Source: an uncultured Verrucomicrobiota bacterium
Lineage (GTDB): Bacteria > Verrucomicrobiota > Verrucomicrobiia > Limisphaerales > UBA9464
NCBI GenBank assembly: GCA_903835555.1
Contig: CAILNN010000257.1
Span: 1-36,733, forward strand
Direction: 5' to 3'
DNA: 36,733 nt
Shown here: positions 8,487 to 15,453 of the stretch, piece after piece
Position numbering within the stretch: position 1 is the first letter of the stretch
Layout of the letters: every line of letters starts with the position of its first letter
Notes under the pieces: generated by a model
The model's database searches: none
Seen by the model: the letters and a program-made list of their open reading frames with translations, nothing else
Told to the model about the DNA's origin: nothing
Position numbers and translations under genes: made by a program

Positions 8487-8562
8487 GGTGGTCGTAGATC
8501 AATGGTAGATCCCCAGATTGTGGTTCTGGTTGTTGCGGGTTCGAGTCCCGTCGGCCACCCCA
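8487..8562 (+). tRNA. tRNA-His (anticodon GTG)
   Basis: A complete cloverleaf can be drawn. The acceptor stem is GTGGTCG/CGGCCAC with one G-T pair. The D-stem is GATC/GATC, and the anticodon stem CCAGA/TCTGG holds the loop TTGTGGT, giving anticodon GTG at 8520-8522. The T-arm is GCGGG-TTCGAGT-CCCGT. The His-specific extra G(-1) is encoded at 8487 opposite C73 (8559), and the terminal CCA is encoded at 8560-8562. These identity features make the isotype certain. Confidence 0.97.
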
Positions 8563-8660
8563 CCTTCCTCCTTTTCCAGCAGTGTTGGCTATAGACGTGT
8601 CGCGGCTGTGGGTTTTTGTCACTAAAACACAGCTTTTGGTTGAGCCCATGAGGCCATTCG

Positions 8661-8757
8661 CAACCCCGGTTGGGTTGAAATCGTTTTCAACCGTTACCCA
8701 AGGTAGGCCCGAAAGCGGGCCTACCTTGGGCTTAGACACTCAACCCCGTTTGGGGTT
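8661..8757. repeat. Triple-hairpin interspersed repeat, family B, copy 2
   Basis: It has the same three-hairpin layout as 3430-3526. The left hairpin CAACCC/GGGTTG is at 8661-8677. A perfect 15-bp stem with loop AAAG is at 8697-8730 (left arm CCCAAGGTAGGCCCG). The right hairpin AACCCC-GTTT-GGGGTT is at 8742-8757. Relative to copy 1, two stem positions differ and both changes are matched on the opposite arm. It occupies the roughly 300-base gap between tRNA-His and a minus-strand methyltransferase gene; nothing else is seen in that gap. Confidence 0.85.
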
Positions 8758-8870
8758 AAAAGCATGATTCGACGGTTGGACCGGGTAAAGCTCCAGGCGG
8801 GCGAATCCCGCATTGGTACAACTTCGGTCCGGCCTCCTTTTTGGTTTAAAATACAGGAATTGATTCCGGG

Positions 8871-9803
8871 TTACCTCTGACCGCCCATCCAGAGGTGACT
8901 CATGCGGTTATCGAACCGGGGACTGAAGACTTTGGTGGTGCGGAATCCAGCCTTGAGCATTTCGGCGTTCATTTCCTTCCGACTCAACCCGATTTCATGG
9001 GTGTTGGTCATGCGCCCAATTCGATAGCTGACGAAAGTATGGATGAGGTTGGGTTCATCGGCGAGAATGAACCATCCGCCCGGTTTCAGACAGCGATAGG
9101 CCGTATGGATGGTTTTCTTCCAATCGTACGCATGGTGCAAGGCTTCCGATACAAACACGCAGTCAAACGGTTCCTGGTCCTTAAGGACTTCATCGACAGA
9201 CTCCATTGGACTTCGACGGAAAATCAGCCGTTTGTCGTCGTCGATTCCGCGGGCTTTCAAGGCTTTGACTCGCAAATGCCCAATTTCGATTTCATCGGGG
9301 CCTATCGAGGTGGCGACGACCCGATAGCCCATGATGGCGAGGAACTCGGCGACCCATCCTGAACCGCAGCCGAGTTCCAATAAACGATTGCCCGGCTTCA
9401 ACCCCACCGATTCGAAGACTTGCACCAGTTTGGTAAACGAGCGGCTGTAGGTGCCGAAATGGCGGGCATCCCAAAACGGCTTGACGATATGCCCCTTGAT
9501 GACTTCGGCGCGGTCCAGGCCGGTCATGGACGAATAGAAGTTCATCTCGGCCTCATAGGCCGCCTGTTGATCGGCAAAGGTGGGTGGGAAAAGCCCGGTC
9601 GAATAGTCGCGGAGAATCAGGTAGATGCCAGCGGAGAGCTTTTCCCATTTGGAGAGCGGAAGGAAATAGTTGGCTTCATTGCGGCGCATGAGATTGCGAC
9701 CGTGACTCAGGAGGAAGCTATTCGCCAATGCTCCGGCCAAGCGCTGGGAAGCGGTGCGAGGACGAGGGACCGAGTTGAGCGGCGCTACGGATGGAGACGT
9801 CAT
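8871..9803 (-). CDS. Class I SAM-dependent methyltransferase
   Basis: The protein has 310 residues from the ATG at 9803. SAM-binding motif I, LLELGCGSGWVAEFL, begins near residue 140. A post-motif FDCVFVSEALHHAYDW and the motif CLKPGGWFILADEP follow, typical of the Methyltransf_11/25 fold. The roughly 130 N-terminal residues before the fold are not a domain I recognise. The C-terminal part (EIGLSRKEMNAEMLKAGF) matches the usual small beta-strand closing region of SAM methyltransferases acting on small molecules or lipids. The substrate cannot be inferred: it appears monocistronic, with repeats on both sides. No signal peptide is seen, so a cytoplasmic location is expected. Confidence 0.82.
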   Translation of the reverse strand: MTSPSVAPLNSVPRPRTASQRLAGALANSFLLSHGRNLMRRNEANYFLPLSKWEKLSAGIYLILRDYSTGLFPPTFADQQAAYEAEMNFYSSMTGLDRAEVIKGHIVKPFWDARHFGTYSRSFTKLVQVFESVGLKPGNRLLELGCGSGWVAEFLAIMGYRVVATSIGPDEIEIGHLRVKALKARGIDDDKRLIFRRSPMESVDEVLKDQEPFDCVFVSEALHHAYDWKKTIHTAYRCLKPGGWFILADEPNLIHTFVSYRIGRMTNTHEIGLSRKEMNAEMLKAGFRTTKVFSPRFDNRMSHLWMGGQR

Positions 9804-9867
9804 GACCGGGCGGGAGGTTGCGCCAGAAGGCAGCCCGTGTCAGGAGTTTTTCGGGAGGCGAGTTGGT

Positions 9868-9895
9868 TTCACGCGGAGGCGCGAAGGCGCAAAGG
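9868..9895. repeat. Short intergenic repeat of the GCGGAGGCGCGAAGG type
   Basis: TTCACGCGGAGGCGCGAAGG followed by CGCAAAGG contains near-repeated octamers (GCGGAGGC, GCGAAGGC, GCAAAGG). From general knowledge, similar strings are common intergenic repeats in environmental bacterial genomes and are often mis-called as short Arg-rich ORFs. Only one copy is present in this window, so the assignment rests on recognition, not on internal comparison. Confidence 0.35.
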
Positions 9896-10024
9896 AAAAC
9901 GCTCATTGCTTCCGCCGCAATCTTTGTTACATCGCCGAGTATCGGAGAGAGGTGCCATCATCACTCCATCCCTTCATCACGGGGGCATAGCCAGCCGCCA
10001 CCCGTGATGCTGTTATTTGGAAGG

Positions 10025-10420
10025 TTACGAGGTGTATTCCTGGTCGGAAACTTTTTCCATCCAATCGACGGCTTTGCCGTCGAGCAGCTCTGCGATGGCG
10101 ATATGGGTCATGGTGGTGGTGGGAGCGGCTCCGTGCCAATGTTTTTCGCCGGGTGGAAACCAGACGATATCTCCGGGCTGAATGGTTTCAATCGGTCCAC
10201 CTTCGCGTTGGGCGCATCCACAGCCAGCCGTCACGATGAGGGTTTGCCCTAACGGATGCGTGTGCCATGCGGTGCGGGCTCCCGGTTCAAAGGTGACGAT
10301 GGCACCACTGACACGGGCGAGGCCACTTCCCTTGAACGGAGAGTCGATGCGCACCGTGCCCGAGAACCAGTCGTCGGGGCCTTTTCTGGACGGCTGGGAA
10401 CCAATTCGTTGTATTTCCAT
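10025..10420 (-). CDS. Small cupin-domain protein
   Basis: A 131-residue single-domain cupin. The first cupin motif is present as [17 protein letters not shown], with two metal-binding His and a Gln in place of the usual Glu. The second is present as [10 protein letters not shown], with the last His ligand. This size and pattern match the quercetin-dioxygenase-like/carboxymuconolactone-decarboxylase-associated cupins, usually metal-binding proteins of uncertain activity. Its ATG lies 3 bases after the stop of an alcohol dehydrogenase remnant on the same strand. The pair was therefore probably an operon before the dehydrogenase lost its 5' part. Whether the cupin still has a promoter is unclear. 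The function of the protein is not known. Confidence 0.85.
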   Translation of the reverse strand: MEIQRIGSQPSRKGPDDWFSGTVRIDSPFKGSGLARVSGAIVTFEPGARTAWHTHPLGQTLIVTAGCGCAQREGGPIETIQPGDIVWFPPGEKHWHGAAPTTTMTHIAIAELLDGKAVDWMEKVSDQEYTS

Positions 10421-10423
10421 CTT

Positions 10424-10711
10424 TTACTGAGTTTTGAGCGAAGCCATATCGATCGAGAACCGGTATTTCACGTCGCATTTGAGCATGCGGGCGTAGGCTT
10501 CATTGACCTTCTGGATCGCGGTGACTTCCACGTCGGCAGTGATATTGTGCTGGGAGCAGAAATCGAGCATTTCCTGCGTTTCAGCAATTCCCCCGATGAG
10601 AGAACCGGACAGGCTGCGTCGTCCCATGATCAGGGCAAAGGCGGAGATGGCATGCGGTTTCTCGGGTGCGCCGACGAGGGTGAGGTTGCCGTCGACCTTT
10701 AATAGCCTGAG
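10424..10711 (-). pseudogene. Truncated zinc-dependent alcohol dehydrogenase (YahK/cinnamyl type), C-terminal stump
   Basis: About 95 residues match the C-terminal end of YahK-type NADP alcohol dehydrogenases: LLKVDGNLTLVGAPEKPH, SGSLIGGIAETQEMLDF, VNEAYARMLKCDVKYRF and the usual ending. The family is about 350 residues long. Everything before this point is absent, including the catalytic zinc site, the structural zinc site and the GxGxxG nucleotide-binding motif. The frame stays open upstream to 10846, but those residues (WPAAPKGPNEIVQDKR...) bear no likeness to the family and lie in repeat-like DNA. A functional enzyme is not possible. The break at about 10711 adjoins the repeat-rich stretch 10712-11161, suggesting that insertion or recombination there removed the 5' two thirds. 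Confidence 0.85.
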
Positions 10712-10880
10712 ATATCCGATTCGTGGGAGTGCGATGGGCTGGTGGTTCAAATCTCGCCATTTCAGCCGGAACTTTTTTGGAAAGTCTAACCACGGGCGTT
10801 TGTCCTGGACTATCTCATTTGGACCCTTTGGGGCCGCTGGCCACATTTCAGGGGCTCAGTATCCCGTTCCGGGCGACAGA

Positions 10881-10899
10881 CTCAGGACTCCTGGCCTCG
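10881..10899 (-). repeat. 19-base exact inverted copy of 805-823
   Basis: CTCAGGACTCCTGGCCTCG is the perfect reverse complement of 805-823. Both copies lie within about 110 bases of a family A tandem-hairpin repeat: upstream of copy 2 here, and downstream of copy 1 there. The pair may mark a composite repeat unit whose parts can be arranged in either orientation. Confidence 0.7.
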
Positions 10900-10983
10900 G
10901 GGGGTGTGGTGGCCCACCGACAGGTTTAAAAGACGAACCGCCGGGTAGACTAAAGGTCTGCGGCACAGCAGCATCCCACCCGT

Positions 10984-11089
10984 GGCGCTCGGGGTCAGGC
11001 GAGGTGAAACTTGCCAGGTGGGGGTGGTTCGGACCGCCGGGCAGGTCTGGAGACCTATGGTACAGCAGGCCGGAAAGCCTGCACTACGA
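10984..11089 (+). repeat. Tandem-hairpin interspersed repeat, family A, copy 2
   Basis: Closely matches 658-763 over its length. It carries a short stem AGGTCT-GG-AGACCT at 11043-11056 and a second GCAGGC/GCCTGC stem at 11065-11082. The shared left end is GGCGCTCGGGGTCAGG and the shared core is GGTTCGGACCGCC. It lies in the gap beside the truncated dehydrogenase. Confidence 0.78.
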
Positions 11090-11161
11090 GGCGGTGTCTC
11101 TCCCTACCGATATTGCTTTAGGTCAATAGCTTACGTGTGGTTTTGAAACTCATCATCTGCA

Positions 11162-14100
11162 TTATTTGGCGGAGGATGCCCGACGGCAGGCGGCTATCAG
11201 TGCCGGGTCCTGGATGGCGAGCTCTTGCAGTTTTTCAGCGATTGAGCGGGCTTCAGCGTTGGCAGCTGTTTCCAGGAGGGCCGACAGGTAACGGGTCAGG
11301 GCCGGGGCAAAATCCGGCTGTCGGGCGAGGTTTGGCCAATCGGTACCGGTCAGTGCGGCTCGGCTGTGTTCAAGGCTTCGGAGGGTGTCTCCCCGGTCCC
11401 ATGCCAATCCGGCGAGGAGAAGGAGGTGACTTGCGCGGTTCTCGGGGTCGGCGACGGTCATCCGCTCCGCCATCAACTGAAGTTCCTGGGCGGGCGGCAG
11501 CCAAAAGACGGAACGCTGATCCCGATAAATTTTCACCAGGAGATCTAAATAATAATGGGCCAGCTCGCGATTGGAATCGGCTTTGGCCAGGATATCCTGG
11601 CGAATGGTGGACAGGCGAAGGGCTTCTAATTCCTCCACGGTCCCCAGAGGCGGCAGACGAGCATACTGGTCCAGTTGACCATTGGCGGTGGGGTCAGCCT
11701 GCCATTTGACGCGTAGACTTCGCAGGAGGGCGTCGGAGGGTAGTCCGTAGGTTTGAAAGCCACGTGCGAGCTCACGATAATCCGGGGTGGACAACGGATG
11801 GGTCTTAAGGAAGGACGACAGACGGCTTGTTCCCCGGGGTAATCGTTTCTCGTCCAAGCTTGTCCATTGATTCGCTTCTTGATGAGCGAAAAAGGCTGCC
11901 TGTGCCAGGTATTCTAATCGAGGATGGTCGTCTTCCTGCCGCACTCCTGCGGGATCGACCAACCAACGTCCGTTGGCGTCCGAGATCATTTCCCGTGCAA
12001 GCAGGCTGATCGGACGGCTGAGGCCGATTCGGGCTAAATCGGCATGAATGGCAGGTATCGCCATTCGCTCCAGCAAGCCATTCACATCGGTGCCTTGAGC
12101 CTGATCAGAGGCGATGAGTAGCACATCGCCTGTCTGGCTTTGCCACAAGGAGACGTGGGCGAACACCGATGACATGGTTCGAAGGACGAGGTCGAGAGCT
12201 TCCTGTTGATTATCATACAAATGGACCCATTGGACCATCAGCCCGCCATCAGCCAGATGGCCACGACAACTCAGGTAGAATTCCCGGGTGAAAAGGCCCG
12301 CCACTCCGGTGATCCAAGGATTAGAGGGCTCACTAACGATGATATCATAATGGTTATGGGGCCGAAGCAGGAAAGACCGTGCATCCTCGGTGGATAACCG
12401 CATACGTGGGTGGTCGAGTACCTGATGGTTCCAATCGGCAAAGAGTCGCGCGGCCTCGACCACTTCCGGAGAGATTTCGACGGTATCGAGGTGCTGCAAG
12501 GAAGGGTATTGGATGATCGCGCCCGAGGTCACGCCACTACCGAGGCCGATAACCAGGGCACGGGTGGCATGGGAATGCAAGAGCATGGGGAGATGACCCA
12601 AGAGCAATTGGGTGGCCATATCGCCTGCGGTGCTGGCATCGGGTTTGCCATTGACTCGAAGGTTGAGTTGTTCGTGGGTGCCGTCGTTCCAAGCGTTTAC
12701 CGAGACTGTTGCGTCGGCTCCATCACGATAATAGGTGAGTCGATTTTCAGAAATAACCTGGCGGAATTCGCGGTAGGAATGCAGGGATCCGGGGTTGCGC
12801 CAGAGGCCCAAGGTGAACGTGCGTCGCCAGTCGTCGCTGAAAAGGTGTCGGGTGACCATCGGTACCAGAATCAACACGCAGAGAATGGAGAGGGAACGGG
12901 CGAGCGAGGGCACATGCCATCGCCCCCATCCGGGGGGAACGGTTTGTCCGAAACGATGCTGATGATTCTTTGAGGACGCTGACGCGGCATCGGAGTTGTA
13001 CAACAAAACCAGGGCCGCAGCCAGATTGATACCAACGCCAACACCGAACGTGCCGGCCAATCCCAATGCTGGAAGCAAGACCAGGGAGGTAACGAGTGCT
13101 CCGCCCACTGCGCCGACGGTATTCCAGGCAAAAAGCCGCCCAACGATGGCTCCGGTGGCGCTTGAACCGGGCGCGATTGATTGAGCGGCCACCGGCAAGG
13201 TGGTGCCCATTAGAAAGGTCGGAACCAGCATCACGAGGATGCAGACGATTCCCTGGAAGGCAGCATAGATGGGGTACACCGCTGGATCGGGGTGTAAAAC
13301 AACAGCCATGCGTGCGAACAAATAGGGCAGAAAACTGTAAACCGGGAGTGAAAGAGCGACGAATAGGGCGAGGGCGGTTTGGAACCGTCGGAGCGACCGG
13401 CGGCCATTGGATGAGGAGGGACGGGATGCCACCCACCCGGAGCCGAGGGCGATTCCGCAGATGAAGGTGGCGAGCATCAGTGCGAACGCATGGGCGGTCG
13501 AACCGATGGTCAAGGCGAGAAGCCGCATCCAGGCCACTTCATAGAGCATTCCGGCGAAGCCGGAGAGACTGGCCACCCAAAGCACGGGCCATGTGTCGTT
13601 CGAGGGGGGAATTGACTCGCTCCCCTTGCCGACCTGTAATATATCGATGCCGTTCGTTTCGCCTCCGCGATCGACACCCATCCACCCAATTCCGTAGGCG
13701 GTGAAGGCGACGACAAAATTGAGCAGGGCGGCCGCGTGGATGCTGGAACGAATGCCGACGTTTGGAATGAGGACAAACTCCACGCCAAGGCAACCAACGA
13801 CGGCACCGAGGCTATTTAGGGCGTAGCAGCGTGCGACATGGTTTTTGGAGCTTCGTTCGACCGTCCCGTAGGGGCGCAAAAGAACTGGAAGCGTACCGCC
13901 CATCAAGAAGGTCATCGGCAGGACCGTGGCAGCGGCGACCAGTAATTTGAGTGCGAATTGCGCGAATCCAGGGGAACCCCCTGCCCCGCCCAGGATCAGC
14001 GGATAAACGGATTGCGTCGTCGATAGAAGAAACGGAAAGACCAAGGCATAGAGTCCGATGCAACCTTCGAGCATGGCAAAAGCCAGGAACGGACGGCGTA

Positions 14101-14311
14101 ACCAGCGGTCCACCCATCTGCCTATTAAAGCGTTCCCCAGAGCGAGTCCTCCCATGAAGGCGACCAGCACGACCAGGGCGGAGTAACCATCATGGCCCAG
14201 GAATAAGGAAAGGCTCCGGGTCAGGGCGATCTCATAGGTCAAGGCCGCTGCGCCGGATGCCACGATGGAGATCGCGAGGCAACCGGTTGCGAGGGATGAC
14301 CGAATGGACAT
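11162..14311 (-). CDS. Fused MFS-type membrane protein/spermidine synthase-like protein
   Basis: A 1049-residue protein from the ATG at 14311. The N-terminal part (about 1-460) is highly hydrophobic with some 11-12 membrane spans, including FMGGLALGNALIGRWVDRW and a second FICGIALGSGW half. This is the MFS-like layout seen in 'fused MFS/spermidine synthase' proteins. A soluble spermidine synthase-like Rossmann domain follows at about 575-700, with ALVIGLGSGVTSGAI, the acidic VEISPEVVEAAR strand and EPSNPWITG. A helical, TPR-like tail of about 200 residues ends the chain. Family members occur widely in environmental bacteria, but their reaction is not established. The usual catalytic Asp motif of true spermidine synthases (DxxDP) is replaced by EPSNPW, so polyamine synthesis should not be assumed. 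It is probably monocistronic. Confidence 0.88.
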   Translation of the reverse strand: MSIRSSLATGCLAISIVASGAAALTYEIALTRSLSLFLGHDGYSALVVLVAFMGGLALGNALIGRWVDRWLRRPFLAFAMLEGCIGLYALVFPFLLSTTQSVYPLILGGAGGSPGFAQFALKLLVAAATVLPMTFLMGGTLPVLLRPYGTVERSSKNHVARCYALNSLGAVVGCLGVEFVLIPNVGIRSSIHAAALLNFVVAFTAYGIGWMGVDRGGETNGIDILQVGKGSESIPPSNDTWPVLWVASLSGFAGMLYEVAWMRLLALTIGSTAHAFALMLATFICGIALGSGWVASRPSSSNGRRSLRRFQTALALFVALSLPVYSFLPYLFARMAVVLHPDPAVYPIYAAFQGIVCILVMLVPTFLMGTTLPVAAQSIAPGSSATGAIVGRLFAWNTVGAVGGALVTSLVLLPALGLAGTFGVGVGINLAAALVLLYNSDAASASSKNHQHRFGQTVPPGWGRWHVPSLARSLSILCVLILVPMVTRHLFSDDWRRTFTLGLWRNPGSLHSYREFRQVISENRLTYYRDGADATVSVNAWNDGTHEQLNLRVNGKPDASTAGDMATQLLLGHLPMLLHSHATRALVIGLGSGVTSGAIIQYPSLQHLDTVEISPEVVEAARLFADWNHQVLDHPRMRLSTEDARSFLLRPHNHYDIIVSEPSNPWITGVAGLFTREFYLSCRGHLADGGLMVQWVHLYDNQQEALDLVLRTMSSVFAHVSLWQSQTGDVLLIASDQAQGTDVNGLLERMAIPAIHADLARIGLSRPISLLAREMISDANGRWLVDPAGVRQEDDHPRLEYLAQAAFFAHQEANQWTSLDEKRLPRGTSRLSSFLKTHPLSTPDYRELARGFQTYGLPSDALLRSLRVKWQADPTANGQLDQYARLPPLGTVEELEALRLSTIRQDILAKADSNRELAHYYLDLLVKIYRDQRSVFWLPPAQELQLMAERMTVADPENRASHLLLLAGLAWDRGDTLRSLEHSRAALTGTDWPNLARQPDFAPALTRYLSALLETAANAEARSIAEKLQELAIQDPALIAACRRASSAK

Positions 14312-14391
14312 GGCGGCCAGATTACAAACGGAACGGGGAAGTCACAACCACGGTTCTGCGGACGGCGACTTACCTTCGGTTCTGCAAAACT

Positions 14392-14460
14392 GGGGTGGTT
14401 CGGACCGCCTAGCAGGTCTGGTGACCTACGATACCGCCGAAAAGACTGTCGGCGGTACGT
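14392..14460 (+). repeat. Tandem-hairpin interspersed repeat, family A, divergent copy 3
   Basis: Shares GGGGTGGTTCGGACCGCC and GCAGGTCTGG.GACCTA with copy 2. The first hairpin is AGGTC-TGGT-GACCT (14414-14427). The second hairpin position is held by a different, perfect 8-bp stem, ACCGCCGA/TCGGCGGT (14433-14456). The two-hairpin architecture is therefore kept while the second stem sequence is wholly different. It lies between the GT9 gene and the MFS/spermidine synthase gene. Confidence 0.68.
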
Positions 14461-14484
14461 GGAGTTGGGCGGTACGGCGGAGGA

Positions 14485-15453
14485 TTAGGTAGGCGAGATT
14501 CCAGCTTCTGCTGAGGTTGCCCATTGCAGCCAAAGGGATTTGAGACGATCCATGACGGTCTGGACGGTTAGCTGCGATAATCCCGGCTGGGCAACTAACA
14601 ACTCGAACCGCTGACTGATTGGACGCCAGACCAAAGGATTGGATGGGCCCCACAGAACCAAACCGGGAAGTCCACAGGCGGCAGCCAAATGGGAAATGCC
14701 GGAGTCATGACCGATGAATCCACGACAAAGCGAAATGCGCTGAGCGAGCACATCGAGCGGAAGGGAACGGGCGATCTCAACCCGGTCGGGCGGAAGTCCG
14801 GAAGCGAGACGCGATAGACGGTCGCCTTCGGCTTCGCCGCCCACTAGGAGGATGGAGCGATGTTCGGTTTCGAGCCAAGTGGACAGAAATGCCGTCCAGG
14901 CGGGTTCCGGCCAGTTCTTAGATTCACTCCCGGATCCAGGGTGGGCTACCAGGCAGTTTCTCAACGCCGACTGTTCAGGCTTCAAGAGACTTGGGCTGCA
15001 ATCCGCGTCAAAGATGCCGAGGCGCTCCAGAGAAACCAGCAACTGTTGGGCAGCATGTTGAGGTGAACTTTCTTTGGGACGATGAGGACCTTGAATCACC
15101 TGGGCGGGGGTGACGCGGGCGAGGTTATTTCGGAAAATTTCGTCGGGGTCGTAAAGGAAGCTCAGTATAACATGGTACCGACCGAAGAAGGCTGACAAGC
15201 CAGCGTCGAGTACCCCATTACGGGCAAAGAACCCGGCTAACGCGCGAGACTCAATCGGGTGGATTTGGTCCGCCAAACGTCCTTGAAGGGCCACCACCGC
15301 GAATTGCGGATAGGCAAGTAATTCGAGTTGAACTCCGGGAAACTGGCGCCGGAGAGCGGCAAGAACGGGAAGTGTCAGGATGAAATCGCCCAGCGCCCCG
15401 CCGCGGATGACCAGAATTCGCCCGGGCTCCTGTGGTCTAGGCCGTGTATTCAA
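14485..15453 (-). CDS. Glycosyltransferase family 9 (heptosyltransferase-like)
   Basis: GT9 enzymes transfer heptose or related sugars from ADP-sugars to lipopolysaccharide core. Two family signatures are seen: ILVIRGGALGDFILTLPVL at the N-terminus and FIGHDSGISHLAAACGLPG near the C-terminus, followed by LVLWGPSNP. The chosen start is TTG at 15453, giving 322 residues, close to family size. It overlaps the TGA stop of the upstream PQQ gene as TTGA, an arrangement that implies translational coupling. The frame is open to 15549, but the extra residues overlap the PQQ gene and look non-coding. An AGGAG sequence lies just inside, so a rarer start a few codons later cannot be ruled out. The acceptor is unknown; no other LPS-core genes adjoin it. 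Confidence 0.85.
   Translation of the reverse strand: MNTRPRPQEPGRILVIRGGALGDFILTLPVLAALRRQFPGVQLELLAYPQFAVVALQGRLADQIHPIESRALAGFFARNGVLDAGLSAFFGRYHVILSFLYDPDEIFRNNLARVTPAQVIQGPHRPKESSPQHAAQQLLVSLERLGIFDADCSPSLLKPEQSALRNCLVAHPGSGSESKNWPEPAWTAFLSTWLETEHRSILLVGGEAEGDRLSRLASGLPPDRVEIARSLPLDVLAQRISLCRGFIGHDSGISHLAAACGLPGLVLWGPSNPLVWRPISQRFELLVAQPGLSQLTVQTVMDRLKSLWLQWATSAEAGISPT

Larger units (their letters stand above)
10712..11161. other. Repeat-rich, gene-free stretch
   Basis: There are 450 bases between the alcohol dehydrogenase stump and the MFS/spermidine synthase stop codon. I see no gene with family resemblance. It holds the 19-base sequence at 10881-10899 (inverted copy of 805-823) and a full family A repeat at 10984-11089. 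It also holds a CATTTGGACCCTTTGGGGCC segment near 10818 with the look of yet another intergenic repeat. Open frames here are Pro/Gly/Arg-rich and look spurious. Confidence 0.6.

Noticed and set aside
10256..11129. Plus-strand frames across the cupin gene and alcohol dehydrogenase remnant
   Set aside because: Antisense to recognisable cupin and dehydrogenase sequence and continuing through repeats.
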